NCBI GenBank assembly: GCA_900542005.1
Contig: UQLW01000008.1
Coordinates: forward strand, 18,339-82,338
Origin: an uncultured Eubacteriales bacterium
GTDB taxonomy: Bacteria > Bacillota > Clostridia > Christensenellales > UMGS416
DNA length: 64,000 bases
Reading direction: 5' to 3'
The position numbers and the translations under genes are program-made. The notes beneath the pieces are model-generated. The model saw only the letters and a list, made by a program, of their open reading frames with translations. It ran no database searches and was not told the DNA's origin. Each line of letters opens with the position of its first letter. Within the stretch, counting starts at the first letter, position 1. Below are positions 33,544 to 41,988 of this stretch, one piece after another.

Positions 33544-35277
33544 ATGATTGAGCGGCTGAAAAAACAATACGCGCTATCCGAACGGGGGGCTAAGGATCTG
33601 GTCAAAGGCTGCCTGGCCTGTGTGCTGCAGAACCTCTCCTTTATGTTTCCGGTTGGGCTTCTGTACACGCTCGTCAGCGAGCTGATGGCCGGCGGCGTGA
33701 CCGGCGGCAGGGCGGCATTTTATGGAGCCGGCTGCGCCATATGCGTGGCGCTGATCCTGCTGACGACATATATTCAATATAACGCCACTTATTTTGCCAC
33801 CTATGTGGAGAGCGGCGTACGGCGGATTACGCTGGCGGAGCGGCTGCGGAAGATTCCGCTGTCCTTTTTCGGAAAGAAGGACCTTGCCGATTTAACCAGC
33901 ACCATCATGGCGGATTCTACCTTCCTGGAGCAGAGCTTCTCCCACTTTATACCGGAGCTGGCCGGTTCCATTTTGTCCACCCTGCTGATCGCTGTGAGCC
34001 TTTTCTTCTATGACTGGCGTATGGCTCTGGCCGCCCTGTGGGTGATGCCCGTTTCCTTTGCGATCGTAGGCTTTTCCGCCAAGGTGCAGGAGCGGCTGAA
34101 CCAAAAGGCGATGGACGCGAGGATGGCCTGCGCGGACGGCATTCAGGAGTGCATTGAAGCGGTGCGGGATCTAAAGGCCAATAACGCCGAAGGGGATTAT
34201 CTGGAAGGGCTGAAAAGGAAGATCCGGGCGGTGGAGCGGCGCTCCATCATCAATGAATTCGGCCTGGCGGCCTTTGTAGTAAGCGCCTCCCTCATCCTGA
34301 AGCTGGGTATCGCCACCGTAGCGCTGGCGGGCTCCATCCTGCTCTTGCAGGGGACGCTGGATATAATGACCTTCTTTCTTTTCCTGCTGGTCGTCTCACG
34401 CCTGTACGATCCGCTGCAGGGCGCGCTGCAGAACCTGGCGGCCGTCATCAGCACCCGCACGAATATCGCCCGGATGAACGAGATCCTCGGCCATCCGATT
34501 CAGCAGGGCGAAAGCCGGCTGACAAACCGGGGCTTTGATATCGTCTTTGACCGTGTGGGATTTGCCTACAATACTGGGGAAACCGTGCTGAAGGACGTAT
34601 CCTTTACGGCGAAGCAGGGGGAGGTGACCGCCCTGGTGGGGCCCTCCGGCGGCGGCAAGACCACCGTATCCCGGCTGGCCGCCCGCTTTTGGGACCCGGA
34701 TCAAGGCAGGATCACCGTAGGCGGGATGGACATTTCCCAAATCGAGCCCGAGACGCTGCTTTCGCTGTACTCCATCGTATTTCAGGATGTGACGCTGTTT
34801 AATCAAACCATCCTGGAGAATATCCGCATCGGCAATAAAGACGCCACCGATGAGGAGGTGATGGCCGCGGCACGGCTGGCTAATGTGGATGAATTTGCCC
34901 AACGGCTGCCGGATCAATGGAATAGCAAAATTGGGGAGAACGGCTGCGCCCTTTCCGGAGGTGAACGCCAGCGGATATCCATTGCCCGCGCCTTCCTCAA
35001 AAACGCCCCGATTATCCTGCTGGACGAGGCCACCGCCTCCCTGGATGTGGAGAATGAGACGCTGATCCAAACGGCGCTGTCCCGTCTGATTCGTGATAGG
35101 ACGGTGCTGGTCATTGCCCACCGGATGCGTACGGTGGCAGGAGCGGATAAAATCGTGGTGCTGGACGGCGGCACGGTGGCGGAGCAGGGCACGCCGGACA
35201 GCCTCGCCCAGCAAAGGGGCATCTATGCGCGCATGGTGCGGCAGCAGTCCCAAAGCCAGCAATGGCGGCTGGTATAG
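33544..35277 (+). CDS. ABC exporter subunit B (membrane domain fused to ATPase)
   Basis: 577 residues, ATG three bases after subunit A. Six TM helices to about residue 310; Walker A GPSGGGKTT (366-374), Q-loop SIVFQDVTLFNQTILENI, signature LSGGERQRISIARAFL, Walker B IILLDEATASLD, H-loop IAHRMRTV. Both ATP sites of the heterodimer therefore look competent, unlike many heterodimeric exporters with one degenerate site. A strong terminator follows. Confidence 0.93.
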   Translation: MIERLKKQYALSERGAKDLVKGCLACVLQNLSFMFPVGLLYTLVSELMAGGVTGGRAAFYGAGCAICVALILLTTYIQYNATYFATYVESGVRRITLAERLRKIPLSFFGKKDLADLTSTIMADSTFLEQSFSHFIPELAGSILSTLLIAVSLFFYDWRMALAALWVMPVSFAIVGFSAKVQERLNQKAMDARMACADGIQECIEAVRDLKANNAEGDYLEGLKRKIRAVERRSIINEFGLAAFVVSASLILKLGIATVALAGSILLLQGTLDIMTFFLFLLVVSRLYDPLQGALQNLAAVISTRTNIARMNEILGHPIQQGESRLTNRGFDIVFDRVGFAYNTGETVLKDVSFTAKQGEVTALVGPSGGGKTTVSRLAARFWDPDQGRITVGGMDISQIEPETLLSLYSIVFQDVTLFNQTILENIRIGNKDATDEEVMAAARLANVDEFAQRLPDQWNSKIGENGCALSGGERQRISIARAFLKNAPIILLDEATASLDVENETLIQTALSRLIRDRTVLVIAHRMRTVAGADKIVVLDGGTVAEQGTPDSLAQQRGIYARMVRQQSQSQQWRLV

Positions 35278-35313
35278 ACCTGCATACTGGAAAACAAGAG
35301 CTCCATATAGCTA

Positions 35314-35350
35314 AAGCCGGCGCGGCAGATGCCGCGCCGGCTTTCCTATT
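35314..35350 (+). terminator. Terminator after the ABC exporter
   Basis: Thirteen-pair stem AAGCCGGCGCGGC / GCCGCGCCGGCTT with a four-base loop, then TTTCCTATTTA. It separates convergent transcription units. Confidence 0.82.
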
Positions 35351-35418
35351 TATCCTAGAGCATGGTCCCTATCAGCGCCCGGGCCTTGAAGGAGGCGTAT
35401 GGAGAGGACGGATCTGGC

Positions 35419-37719
35419 CTATTCCACAATATGGCTGCCGCCATCGGGGAAATAGAAGCCCCGGCCATCGGGCAGGTAGACCCGCACCGGCACGCTGGGC
35501 GCAGTAAAGCTCAGGCTGTAGCGGCTGTCCTTGATGATCCAGGAGACCTCGACGCTGCCCTTTGGCGTGCAGACCTGACCCGCGCACTGGGAAAGGCCGC
35601 AGGGAACGGGCGTGATGCGGATCTCTGCCCAGCCCGGCTGGCCGGGCTGTACGCCAAGCCACTTCCGGGGCAGCTCATACAGCACAAGGGCGCTCCAGGC
35701 GTGGCAGTCGCTGCGCACCCGGAAGGGGCGTTCAGGCACGGTGGTCAGATGGTCCTTGAGCATATCGCGGTATACCGCCCAGATTTGGCTGTCGGCGCGT
35801 TCATAGAGGCCGACAGCCTCCAACGCCCGGATCAGGTTGAACATCCAGGGGAAGGAGCAGGGGATCAGGCTTGGGTCAGCCAAGGTGCGCTCCATCAGCG
35901 CCCGGGCTTCGCCGCCGGACACAAGGCCGGTGAGGATGGCCAGGATCTGGGTGTGCTGGGTGTACTCCTCCACCGCCGGCCCCTCGCGGAATAATCCGCG
36001 CCCGGTATCGTAGCACTGGGCCTGAACCCCTGAGAGGATGGCCTGGGCCCGGGCCGTATAGTCGGCGGCCAGCGCGGGACGGCCCATGGGCTGGGCCATG
36101 CGGGCCGCGGCCTGCAGCGCCTGTGCATAGCAGAGGTTATGCATGGCGCAGGGCCCGGCGTCCACCGCAAAGGGCACGCCGTGCCGCTCCTCCCACTGAG
36201 GGGTCCAATCGCCGAAATCCCAATAGCCCAGATGCTCCACCAGCCCGCTGGCGCCGGTATGGCGGTCAAAATAATCCAACACCCCATCCATGGTGGAGCG
36301 GTATTGCTTCAGGAGCGCATCGTCGCCAGTCTGCGTATAATAGTCCTCCAGCATAAAGATCCAGTGCAGGCTAAAGACTGGGATCACCTGCGGGTACTGG
36401 GAGGGATAACGGGATTGCAGCATCCCGTCAGGCAGCTGGGAGCAGTGAAAATCCCACAGGGTGCGGCGGGCCATCCGCGTATCGCCGCCGACCGCATAGG
36501 TGAACAGCATCTCCAGGCGCGTGTCCATGATATACTGGAGCTGCTCATAATAGGGGCAGTCCTCATAGGTTTCATGCATGCAGCGGTTCAGGGTGCGCAG
36601 CGAGATGCGCCAGAGCTGATCGGCCCAATCGGGCGTCAGGGTGGGCAGGGTAGAGACGGGAAGCGGGTAATCGGTCTCCAGGAAGGCGGGCATGGCCAGG
36701 GTGAGCTCGGTTTCAGCCTCCACCTCCAGGCGGATAAAGCGGAAGGTACGGAACCAAAAGCTGTCCCAGGCCAAAGGCGTGCCTGCGGCCAGGATGACGT
36801 CGGTCGTGCCGGTCAGGCGGCCGCTGGCATCGTCGCGTACGCCCTTGTCGCCCTTTTCATCCACATAGCTTTCCGCATAAATCAGCCGTACCCGGCCGCG
36901 GCCGCTTTGGATGCGCAGCTTAACATAAGCGGTATAGAGCGCGTCGAAGGCCAGCTCCAGCACCTGACGGCCGCCGGCGGGCACGGTGGCCACGCCGTCG
37001 GTAAAGGCCAAGCCCTCCTCGCCGGGGCGGACGGGCTGGGCGCGGATCGGAGACAGGGGACGCTGATAGAGGGAGGGGATGGGCCGCTCCTTCAGGATCA
37101 GGGGGGAGATTTCCCCGAAGGGATTGATCCCGCTGGCAAAGCGCACCGCCGCCGCCGGCCAGTCCCGGCCGCCGCTGGTAGCCCAATCGGCGCAGGCCAG
37201 CGAGCCGTCATATTGCTCCACCCCGCCGCCCTGCCAGGCAGCGGGGCAGCTGATGAGCTCGGTAGCGCGGTCCCAGCAGGCCTGCCAGGCGGCGTATCCG
37301 GTCGAGAGATCCAGCCCCTCGCCCACGCTCTCCAGGAAAAAGAGCGGCTCCTGCTGGAAGGACATGACGCTGGTGGGCCCATTGACCTGGTTATGGTCGA
37401 CGGTACGCTCCAGCGGCGCATACCACATGACCCGGGCCAGCAGGATATTCTCACCAGCCAGCAGGGGCAGCTGCAGCGTATCATAGAAGTGGTTCCAGCG
37501 GTCGCCCTTGGCGGGACCGGCGTGGATGGACTGCCCGTTCACATAGAGCCGGTAGCGATCGGCCGCCGATACCCGGACGGTAACAAGCCGGTCCTCGGGC
37601 AGGGTAAAGGCGAGGCGGAAATAGGTGGATACAGAACGGCGGGGCAGCGATTGCACCACCGCATCGGGCAGCGCGATCCAGCGGGCATGCTGCAGCTGGT
37701 TGGCAATGGATTCAAGCAT
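35419..37719 (-). CDS. GH78-like alpha-L-rhamnosidase
   Basis: 766 residues, no signal peptide, so probably intracellular and acting on imported rhamnosides. N-terminal beta-sandwich domains (SAADRYRLYVNGQ is the typical jelly-roll of this family) lead to an (alpha/alpha)6 barrel. The catalytic-region motif YEDCPYYEQLQYIMDTR carries Asp387 and Glu392, matching the D-C-P-x-x-E-Q signature of GH78. LGYWDFGDWTPQW and SDCHAWSALVLYELPRKWLGV near the end are also family-like, and a C-terminal beta domain closes it. The start follows AAGGAGGTATCCC, which overlaps the end of the lipid kinase gene, so the pair is co-transcribed. Confidence 0.85.
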   Translation of the reverse strand: MLESIANQLQHARWIALPDAVVQSLPRRSVSTYFRLAFTLPEDRLVTVRVSAADRYRLYVNGQSIHAGPAKGDRWNHFYDTLQLPLLAGENILLARVMWYAPLERTVDHNQVNGPTSVMSFQQEPLFFLESVGEGLDLSTGYAAWQACWDRATELISCPAAWQGGGVEQYDGSLACADWATSGGRDWPAAAVRFASGINPFGEISPLILKERPIPSLYQRPLSPIRAQPVRPGEEGLAFTDGVATVPAGGRQVLELAFDALYTAYVKLRIQSGRGRVRLIYAESYVDEKGDKGVRDDASGRLTGTTDVILAAGTPLAWDSFWFRTFRFIRLEVEAETELTLAMPAFLETDYPLPVSTLPTLTPDWADQLWRISLRTLNRCMHETYEDCPYYEQLQYIMDTRLEMLFTYAVGGDTRMARRTLWDFHCSQLPDGMLQSRYPSQYPQVIPVFSLHWIFMLEDYYTQTGDDALLKQYRSTMDGVLDYFDRHTGASGLVEHLGYWDFGDWTPQWEERHGVPFAVDAGPCAMHNLCYAQALQAAARMAQPMGRPALAADYTARAQAILSGVQAQCYDTGRGLFREGPAVEEYTQHTQILAILTGLVSGGEARALMERTLADPSLIPCSFPWMFNLIRALEAVGLYERADSQIWAVYRDMLKDHLTTVPERPFRVRSDCHAWSALVLYELPRKWLGVQPGQPGWAEIRITPVPCGLSQCAGQVCTPKGSVEVSWIIKDSRYSLSFTAPSVPVRVYLPDGRGFYFPDGGSHIVE

Positions 37720-37730
37720 GGGATACCTCC

Positions 37731-38603
37731 TTAGCGCGCTTCGGGCAGGATCACAAGCTGACCCCTGGGAAGCACTGAAATCTCGACCCGGCGCTGGCCG
37801 GGCTGTATCTCGCCGTCGGCGTTCAGGTCAAAGCCGTCGGCCCCGCCGGCCTCGATGACAATATGGCGCGCGCGGGAAAAATGAACGAAATCATAGCAGG
37901 GATGCTGGCCCTTCATAAACCGCGGCAGCAGCCGCAGCACCGTGCCGGTGGATACCGGCTCGATGGTGCAAAGGTCCAGCAGGCCGTCGCAGGGATCGGC
38001 CATGGGCAGCACGTTCATACCGCCGCCGTAATGGGTGCCGCAGCCGGCGGCTACCAGATAGTAGCGGCCCTGCTGCGTTGCACCGTCCACCGTAAGGGTC
38101 AGTTCGGTATACCGGTAGCGGGTGAGCGCAGCGTACACGCCCATGGCATAGCTGACGCTGCCAAAGCTCTTGTATTGCTGGGCCGCCTTCACCACCTGGG
38201 CGTCGAAGCCGACCGACATGATATTGAGGAAAATGCGCCCGTTAACCCGAAGGATGTCCACCCGGCCGCGGGCGCCCCGCCGGAGCACCTCCACGGCCTG
38301 CTCCAGGCCCAGGGGGATACCATAGCCCCGGCAGGTATCGTTCCCTGTGCCGGCGGGCAGGATCCCCAGCGGCAGCGCCGTATCCCGCAGCCCGGCGGCC
38401 GTCTCCGATACGGTACCGTCGCCGCCCATTGCGACGACCGCTTCATAGACGCCGGCTTTCGCCGCTTCGCGGGCCAGCTCGGTAGCGTGTCCGGGCGCAT
38501 GGGTGTAGACAGTCCGGCAATTCCCCAGAAGGGAGGACGCCTTATCGGCCAGGCGCATGGCTTTGCCATGGCCGGCGACGGGATTTACAATTAGCAGCAT
38601 CAT
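37731..38603 (-). CDS. Diacylglycerol/lipid kinase family protein (DagK/YegS-like)
   Basis: 290 residues. N-terminal LLIVNPVAGHGKAMRL, then the nucleotide loop AVVAMGGDGTVSETAAGL and LGILPAGTGNDTCRGYGIPLG are family signatures; NIMSVGFDAQVV and DGEIQPGQRRVEISVLP complete the two-domain fold. Such enzymes phosphorylate diacylglycerol or related lipids at the cytoplasmic face and support phospholipid recycling. AAGGAG lies ten bases upstream of the ATG. The following GH78 gene starts 11 bases after this stop; no functional link is obvious. Confidence 0.92.
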   Translation of the reverse strand: MMLLIVNPVAGHGKAMRLADKASSLLGNCRTVYTHAPGHATELAREAAKAGVYEAVVAMGGDGTVSETAAGLRDTALPLGILPAGTGNDTCRGYGIPLGLEQAVEVLRRGARGRVDILRVNGRIFLNIMSVGFDAQVVKAAQQYKSFGSVSYAMGVYAALTRYRYTELTLTVDGATQQGRYYLVAAGCGTHYGGGMNVLPMADPCDGLLDLCTIEPVSTGTVLRLLPRFMKGQHPCYDFVHFSRARHIVIEAGGADGFDLNADGEIQPGQRRVEISVLPRGQLVILPEAR

Positions 38604-38664
38604 GGGCGGGAGTCTCCTTGTTGACAGGATCGGGAATCATTAGGGGACAAAGGGTTCATCCTCC

Positions 38665-38693
38665 ATTATACGACTTCCCTGCAAGGATGAAAA
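38665..38693 (-). promoter_or_regulatory. Promoter for the lipid kinase and GH78 genes
   Basis: On the minus strand TTTTCA, 17 bases, perfect TATAAT (38670-38665), about 60 bases before the kinase start. Confidence 0.6.
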
Positions 38694-38728
38694 GTATAAT
38701 CTTGATCCCGCCGGATGGATGCAAGGGC

Positions 38729-39841
38729 CTATCGTGTCAGCCGCAGGATGTTGGTATCGCTGGCGAACCAGCTCATATTGTAGCTGATGAGCACATCCGT
38801 TACCCCCTGCTCGATGAGATAGGGCCTGACGGGCTGGCTGAAATACCGAAGGTCGATCAGAATAACCCGGTCGTAATGGGCGGCCAGCAGCGGGGCCAGC
38901 GCGTGGGCAAAGGAATCCTTCATGACCGCCAGCGTGCGGCCGGTGTGGCTGCCGGTGCGGATATCCTGTGTGACGTGGTTGCCGTCCAGGAAAACGGTAT
39001 ACTGATCCTTCTTTTGAAGGTTCTGAAGCTTATAGGGGCTGGTATCCCCGGAGGAGACGCCGTCGTAATAAATATCCTCCACCGGCGCGGTTTCCCTATA
39101 GACCAGCGTATCGCCCTGGATCCAGGGGAGGGGGGCACGGGAATAGAGGGTGCCGTAAAAGGGAGCGGGGCTCACGGAAACGTCGGCCCAGGGCAGCGGA
39201 TCAAAGCCCATCGCCTCCGCAAAGGCGCGGTAGGCCCAATATGCGCCCTGCTGGGTCCAGTGGTGGTCGGTCTTAAAATAGATCGGCTCGTCCCGGTGGG
39301 CGTAGGTCGCTTCATAGGGATCCAGCACCTCGATCCCCGTAAGGGCGGCAGCGATCGCCCGCTCATCGGCCACCGCGGCATGGGCGGGCAGGCGCTCCGG
39401 ATAATAGGTGGCGGCGCTGTAGGCCGGCACAAAGCAGGCGCGGATCCCCTGCCCCTGTGCCCACTGGGCAAAGCCGGCCACATAACCGGCGTTTTTTTCC
39501 AGCTGGCCGGGGTCGGGCGCATCGCGCTTTTCAAAGAGCCAGCCGTCGCGGCCCAGATAGGCGCCGCCGATATCCTTTTTGCCCAGCAGCGCGTCGCAGG
39601 CGGCCTTCAGGCGGACCCAGCCGTCGCGGCCAAAGCACTGGTCGTTCATCATCTCTTCCAGCTGGGGGATCCATTCTCCGGAAAAGAGCTTGGAAAGGGA
39701 AAAGCTGGGCCATCCCTGGAGCACACGGTTTTCCAGCTCGGAGAAACCGCGCTGGGGGGTGAAGATTGACAGGGCCGGCAGCAGCACAAAGACGGCGGCG
39801 AACAGGACGATGCAGAGATTGAGGTAGCGCTTGCTGACCAT
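38729..39841 (-). CDS. DHHW-motif extracytoplasmic protein (AlgX/AlgJ-like)
   Basis: 370 residues with one N-terminal TM anchor (about 8-27) and an exported SGNH-hydrolase-like domain. The defining motif YFKTDHHWTQQGAYWAY is near residue 190; a later VMKDSFAHALAPLLA holds the third catalytic-type segment (D-S-F). In Firmicutes DHHW proteins work with an MBOAT partner to O-acylate cell-surface polysaccharide, the MBOAT passing the acyl group across the membrane. That partner lies immediately upstream with an 11-base gap, and AAGGAGG precedes this ATG. Confidence 0.92.
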   Translation of the reverse strand: MVSKRYLNLCIVLFAAVFVLLPALSIFTPQRGFSELENRVLQGWPSFSLSKLFSGEWIPQLEEMMNDQCFGRDGWVRLKAACDALLGKKDIGGAYLGRDGWLFEKRDAPDPGQLEKNAGYVAGFAQWAQGQGIRACFVPAYSAATYYPERLPAHAAVADERAIAAALTGIEVLDPYEATYAHRDEPIYFKTDHHWTQQGAYWAYRAFAEAMGFDPLPWADVSVSPAPFYGTLYSRAPLPWIQGDTLVYRETAPVEDIYYDGVSSGDTSPYKLQNLQKKDQYTVFLDGNHVTQDIRTGSHTGRTLAVMKDSFAHALAPLLAAHYDRVILIDLRYFSQPVRPYLIEQGVTDVLISYNMSWFASDTNILRLTR

Positions 39842-39852
39842 GGCGGGCCTCC

Positions 39853-41253
39853 TTAAAAGCGAAAATAGAGGAAGGGGTTATAGCTGGAATCCACCACATA
39901 ACCCATGCAGAGGAAAAGGCCGGCCAGGCAGGCGGCCAGCGCCAGCCAGGGATAGAGCCGGGGCAGGCGCGCCTGGAGCCTGGCGCAGAGCCTGGCGGGC
40001 AGCGGTGTGGAGCACAGCGCCAGCAGCGCGAGAAGCGGGCCATAGCTGGCCAGGGCATAGAGGGAGAAGCCGTCGACCCCGCCGCCCAGCCCCAGCAGCC
40101 GGGTCAGGTACAGAGCGCCGTCCCCCAGGGCGTCAAAGCTAAAGAAGCACCAGCCCACCACTACGGCCAGCATGGTATAGCACCAGCCCGCCCAGCGGGG
40201 CAGGCGTTCCAGAAGGGGGCCGAAAAGGAACTTTTCCAGGATGAGGATTAGGCCAAAGTACAGGCCCCAGACAAGGAAATTCCAGCTGGCCCCATGCCAG
40301 ATACCGGTTGCGGCCCAGACGATCAGGAGGTTCCGGACCTGCCGGGCGCGGCCGCAGCGGTTGCCGCCCAGGGGAATATAAAGGTATTCCCGGAACCAGG
40401 TGGAAAGGGTGATGTGCCACCGGCGCCAGAAGTCGGTGACCGAGGTGGCAACATAGGGATACCGGAAATTCTCCGGGAAGGTAAAGCCGAACATGCGCCC
40501 CAGGCCGATGGCCATCTGCGAGTAGCCGGCAAAGTCGAAGAAGATCTGGAAGGCGAAGGCCAGGATCCCCAGCCAGGCGGTCAGCGCCGGGAGCGACGCG
40601 ATAGGCTGGGCCTTGACAAGCTCCCACAGGGCCCCGATGTTGTTGGCCAGCAATACCTTTTTGGCCAGGCCCAGGGTGAAATCCATCATGCCCCGCACAA
40701 GCCCCTCCCGGGTTTCTTTGCGGCCCTCCAGCTCCTCGGCCACGGTCACATACCGCACGATCGGCCCGGCGATAAGCTGGGGGAACATGGCGACATAGCA
40801 GCCGAAGCTGATCAGGTTATGCTGCGCGGGGCATTGGCGGCGGTATACGTCGATGGTATAGCTCATGGTCTGAAAGGTATAGAAGGAGATGCCGATTGGC
40901 AGCGGCAGATGGGTTAACGGCAGGGACAGGCCCAACGCCGCGTTGAGGCTTCCAATGAGAAAATCGGTGTATTTGAAAAAACCGAGCAGCCCCAGGTTGA
41001 TGATGCAGGAGCTGGCCAGCACCCACCGGCGCGCAGCGGGGCGGCTGTCCAGCCGCTCCAGCAGAAGCCCATGGGTATAATCCACCAGCGAGGAGAAGAG
41101 CATCAGCACCACATAGACCGGCTCGCCCCAGGCATAGAAAATAAGGGAGGCGGCAAACAGCAGGCCGTTGCGCATCCGGCGGGGGCACAGAAAGTACCCC
41201 AGCATGACCGCAGGGAAGAAATACAGCAAAAATGGCACGGAGGAAAAAACCAT
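39853..41253 (-). CDS. MBOAT family O-acyltransferase (AlgI/DltB-like)
   Basis: 466 residues from the start at 41253 (AAGGCGG nine bases upstream); a longer in-frame reading has a hydrophilic leader and no site. About ten to eleven TM helices. DFWRRWHITLSTWFREYLYIPLGGNR (as two blocks) and GIWHGASWNFLVWGLYFG are the AlgI-family signature, with the invariant His in IWHG. Acetyl or acyl groups are transferred from the cytoplasm to an acceptor outside. Together with the DHHW partner it should decorate an exopolysaccharide or teichoic acid. Confidence 0.93.
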   Translation of the reverse strand: MVFSSVPFLLYFFPAVMLGYFLCPRRMRNGLLFAASLIFYAWGEPVYVVLMLFSSLVDYTHGLLLERLDSRPAARRWVLASSCIINLGLLGFFKYTDFLIGSLNAALGLSLPLTHLPLPIGISFYTFQTMSYTIDVYRRQCPAQHNLISFGCYVAMFPQLIAGPIVRYVTVAEELEGRKETREGLVRGMMDFTLGLAKKVLLANNIGALWELVKAQPIASLPALTAWLGILAFAFQIFFDFAGYSQMAIGLGRMFGFTFPENFRYPYVATSVTDFWRRWHITLSTWFREYLYIPLGGNRCGRARQVRNLLIVWAATGIWHGASWNFLVWGLYFGLILILEKFLFGPLLERLPRWAGWCYTMLAVVVGWCFFSFDALGDGALYLTRLLGLGGGVDGFSLYALASYGPLLALLALCSTPLPARLCARLQARLPRLYPWLALAACLAGLFLCMGYVVDSSYNPFLYFRF

Positions 41254-41292
41254 GGCAATCCGCCTTTCCAGCATTGATGGGAGCGATGGGGC

Positions 41293-41337
41293 AATAAAAA
41301 ATTCCCCCTTCCAGTGTATCATACCCGGAAGGGGGAA
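41293..41337 (-). terminator. Minus-strand terminator between DUF4358 and MBOAT genes
   Basis: Stem TTCCCCCTTCC / GGAAGGGGGAA with a 14-base loop; on the minus strand it is followed by TTTTTTATT. It may terminate or attenuate the acylation operon after its first gene. Confidence 0.75.
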
Positions 41338-41346
41338 GCATAGAGC

Positions 41347-41823
41347 CTACTTGAGTAGGGACTGGAAGGCGCTGACCGCCGCCGGCGTATCCTCCAGGAT
41401 GGCCAGCATGACATAATTCCCCTCCGCCACCACCTGCCCCTTGAGGGCGAGCTCATACTGGTCGGGCAGATACTGGGCAAAGGCGTCCTGCTGGGCCTTC
41501 AGGCGCTTTTCAAAGCCGGCCTTGACGGTTTCCACATTGGAGGCGTCCTTCACCTTGGCGATATAGCAGGTAAAGACGCGGACGTTCATCATCGGGTCGT
41601 AATACTTGCCCTCCTCGATCAGGCTCAGGTCCAGGCCGGTGGCCTCGGACACAAAGGCGTCATCGGACTCCATCATGGCGTTTTTCAGCTCCTCGGGGAT
41701 CACCTTGGAGGCGATTTCCTCGACGGGGACATCCTTTGCCTGGGGCTGGGGAGCGCAGCCGGCCAGCAGGGCCAGCATCATCACAGCCAGGCCCAGGGCG
41801 AGCTTGGCGATAGGCTTTTTCAT
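41347..41823 (-). CDS. DUF4358 family lipoprotein
   Basis: 158 residues with a signal peptide and lipobox LLAGC (Cys23), so membrane-anchored outside the cell. The body shows EEIASKVIPEELKNAM, the AKVKDASNVETVKAGFEKRL region and a C-terminal segment with Y-V-M-L-A-I-L, as in DUF4358 proteins. The start at 41823 has AAGGAG six bases upstream; ATG at 41826 is also possible. DUF4358 genes recur beside MBOAT and DHHW genes in Clostridia, so a role in the same surface-modification pathway is likely. Confidence 0.85.
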   Translation of the reverse strand: MKKPIAKLALGLAVMMLALLAGCAPQPQAKDVPVEEIASKVIPEELKNAMMESDDAFVSEATGLDLSLIEEGKYYDPMMNVRVFTCYIAKVKDASNVETVKAGFEKRLKAQQDAFAQYLPDQYELALKGQVVAEGNYVMLAILEDTPAAVSAFQSLLK

Positions 41824-41925
41824 CATAGTCTCCTTCCTCACGGGCGTATCCGCCCGCGGTATGAATGATTGGGTAACTTAATAGACGGCGGCTTCCCGGA
41901 TAAGTTCCGCAGGGCCCCCGCTTTG

Positions 41926-41954
41926 TTGACAGTGCACGGCGGATGTGGTTCAAT
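41926..41954 (+). promoter_or_regulatory. Possible promoter of the sulfatase gene
   Basis: Perfect TTGACA (41926-41931), 17 bases, TTCAAT (41949-41954); the -10 is weak. Confidence 0.5.
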
Positions 41955-41988
41955 AATGGTAAAGTTGCTGAGTAAGGAGGGATGTTCC

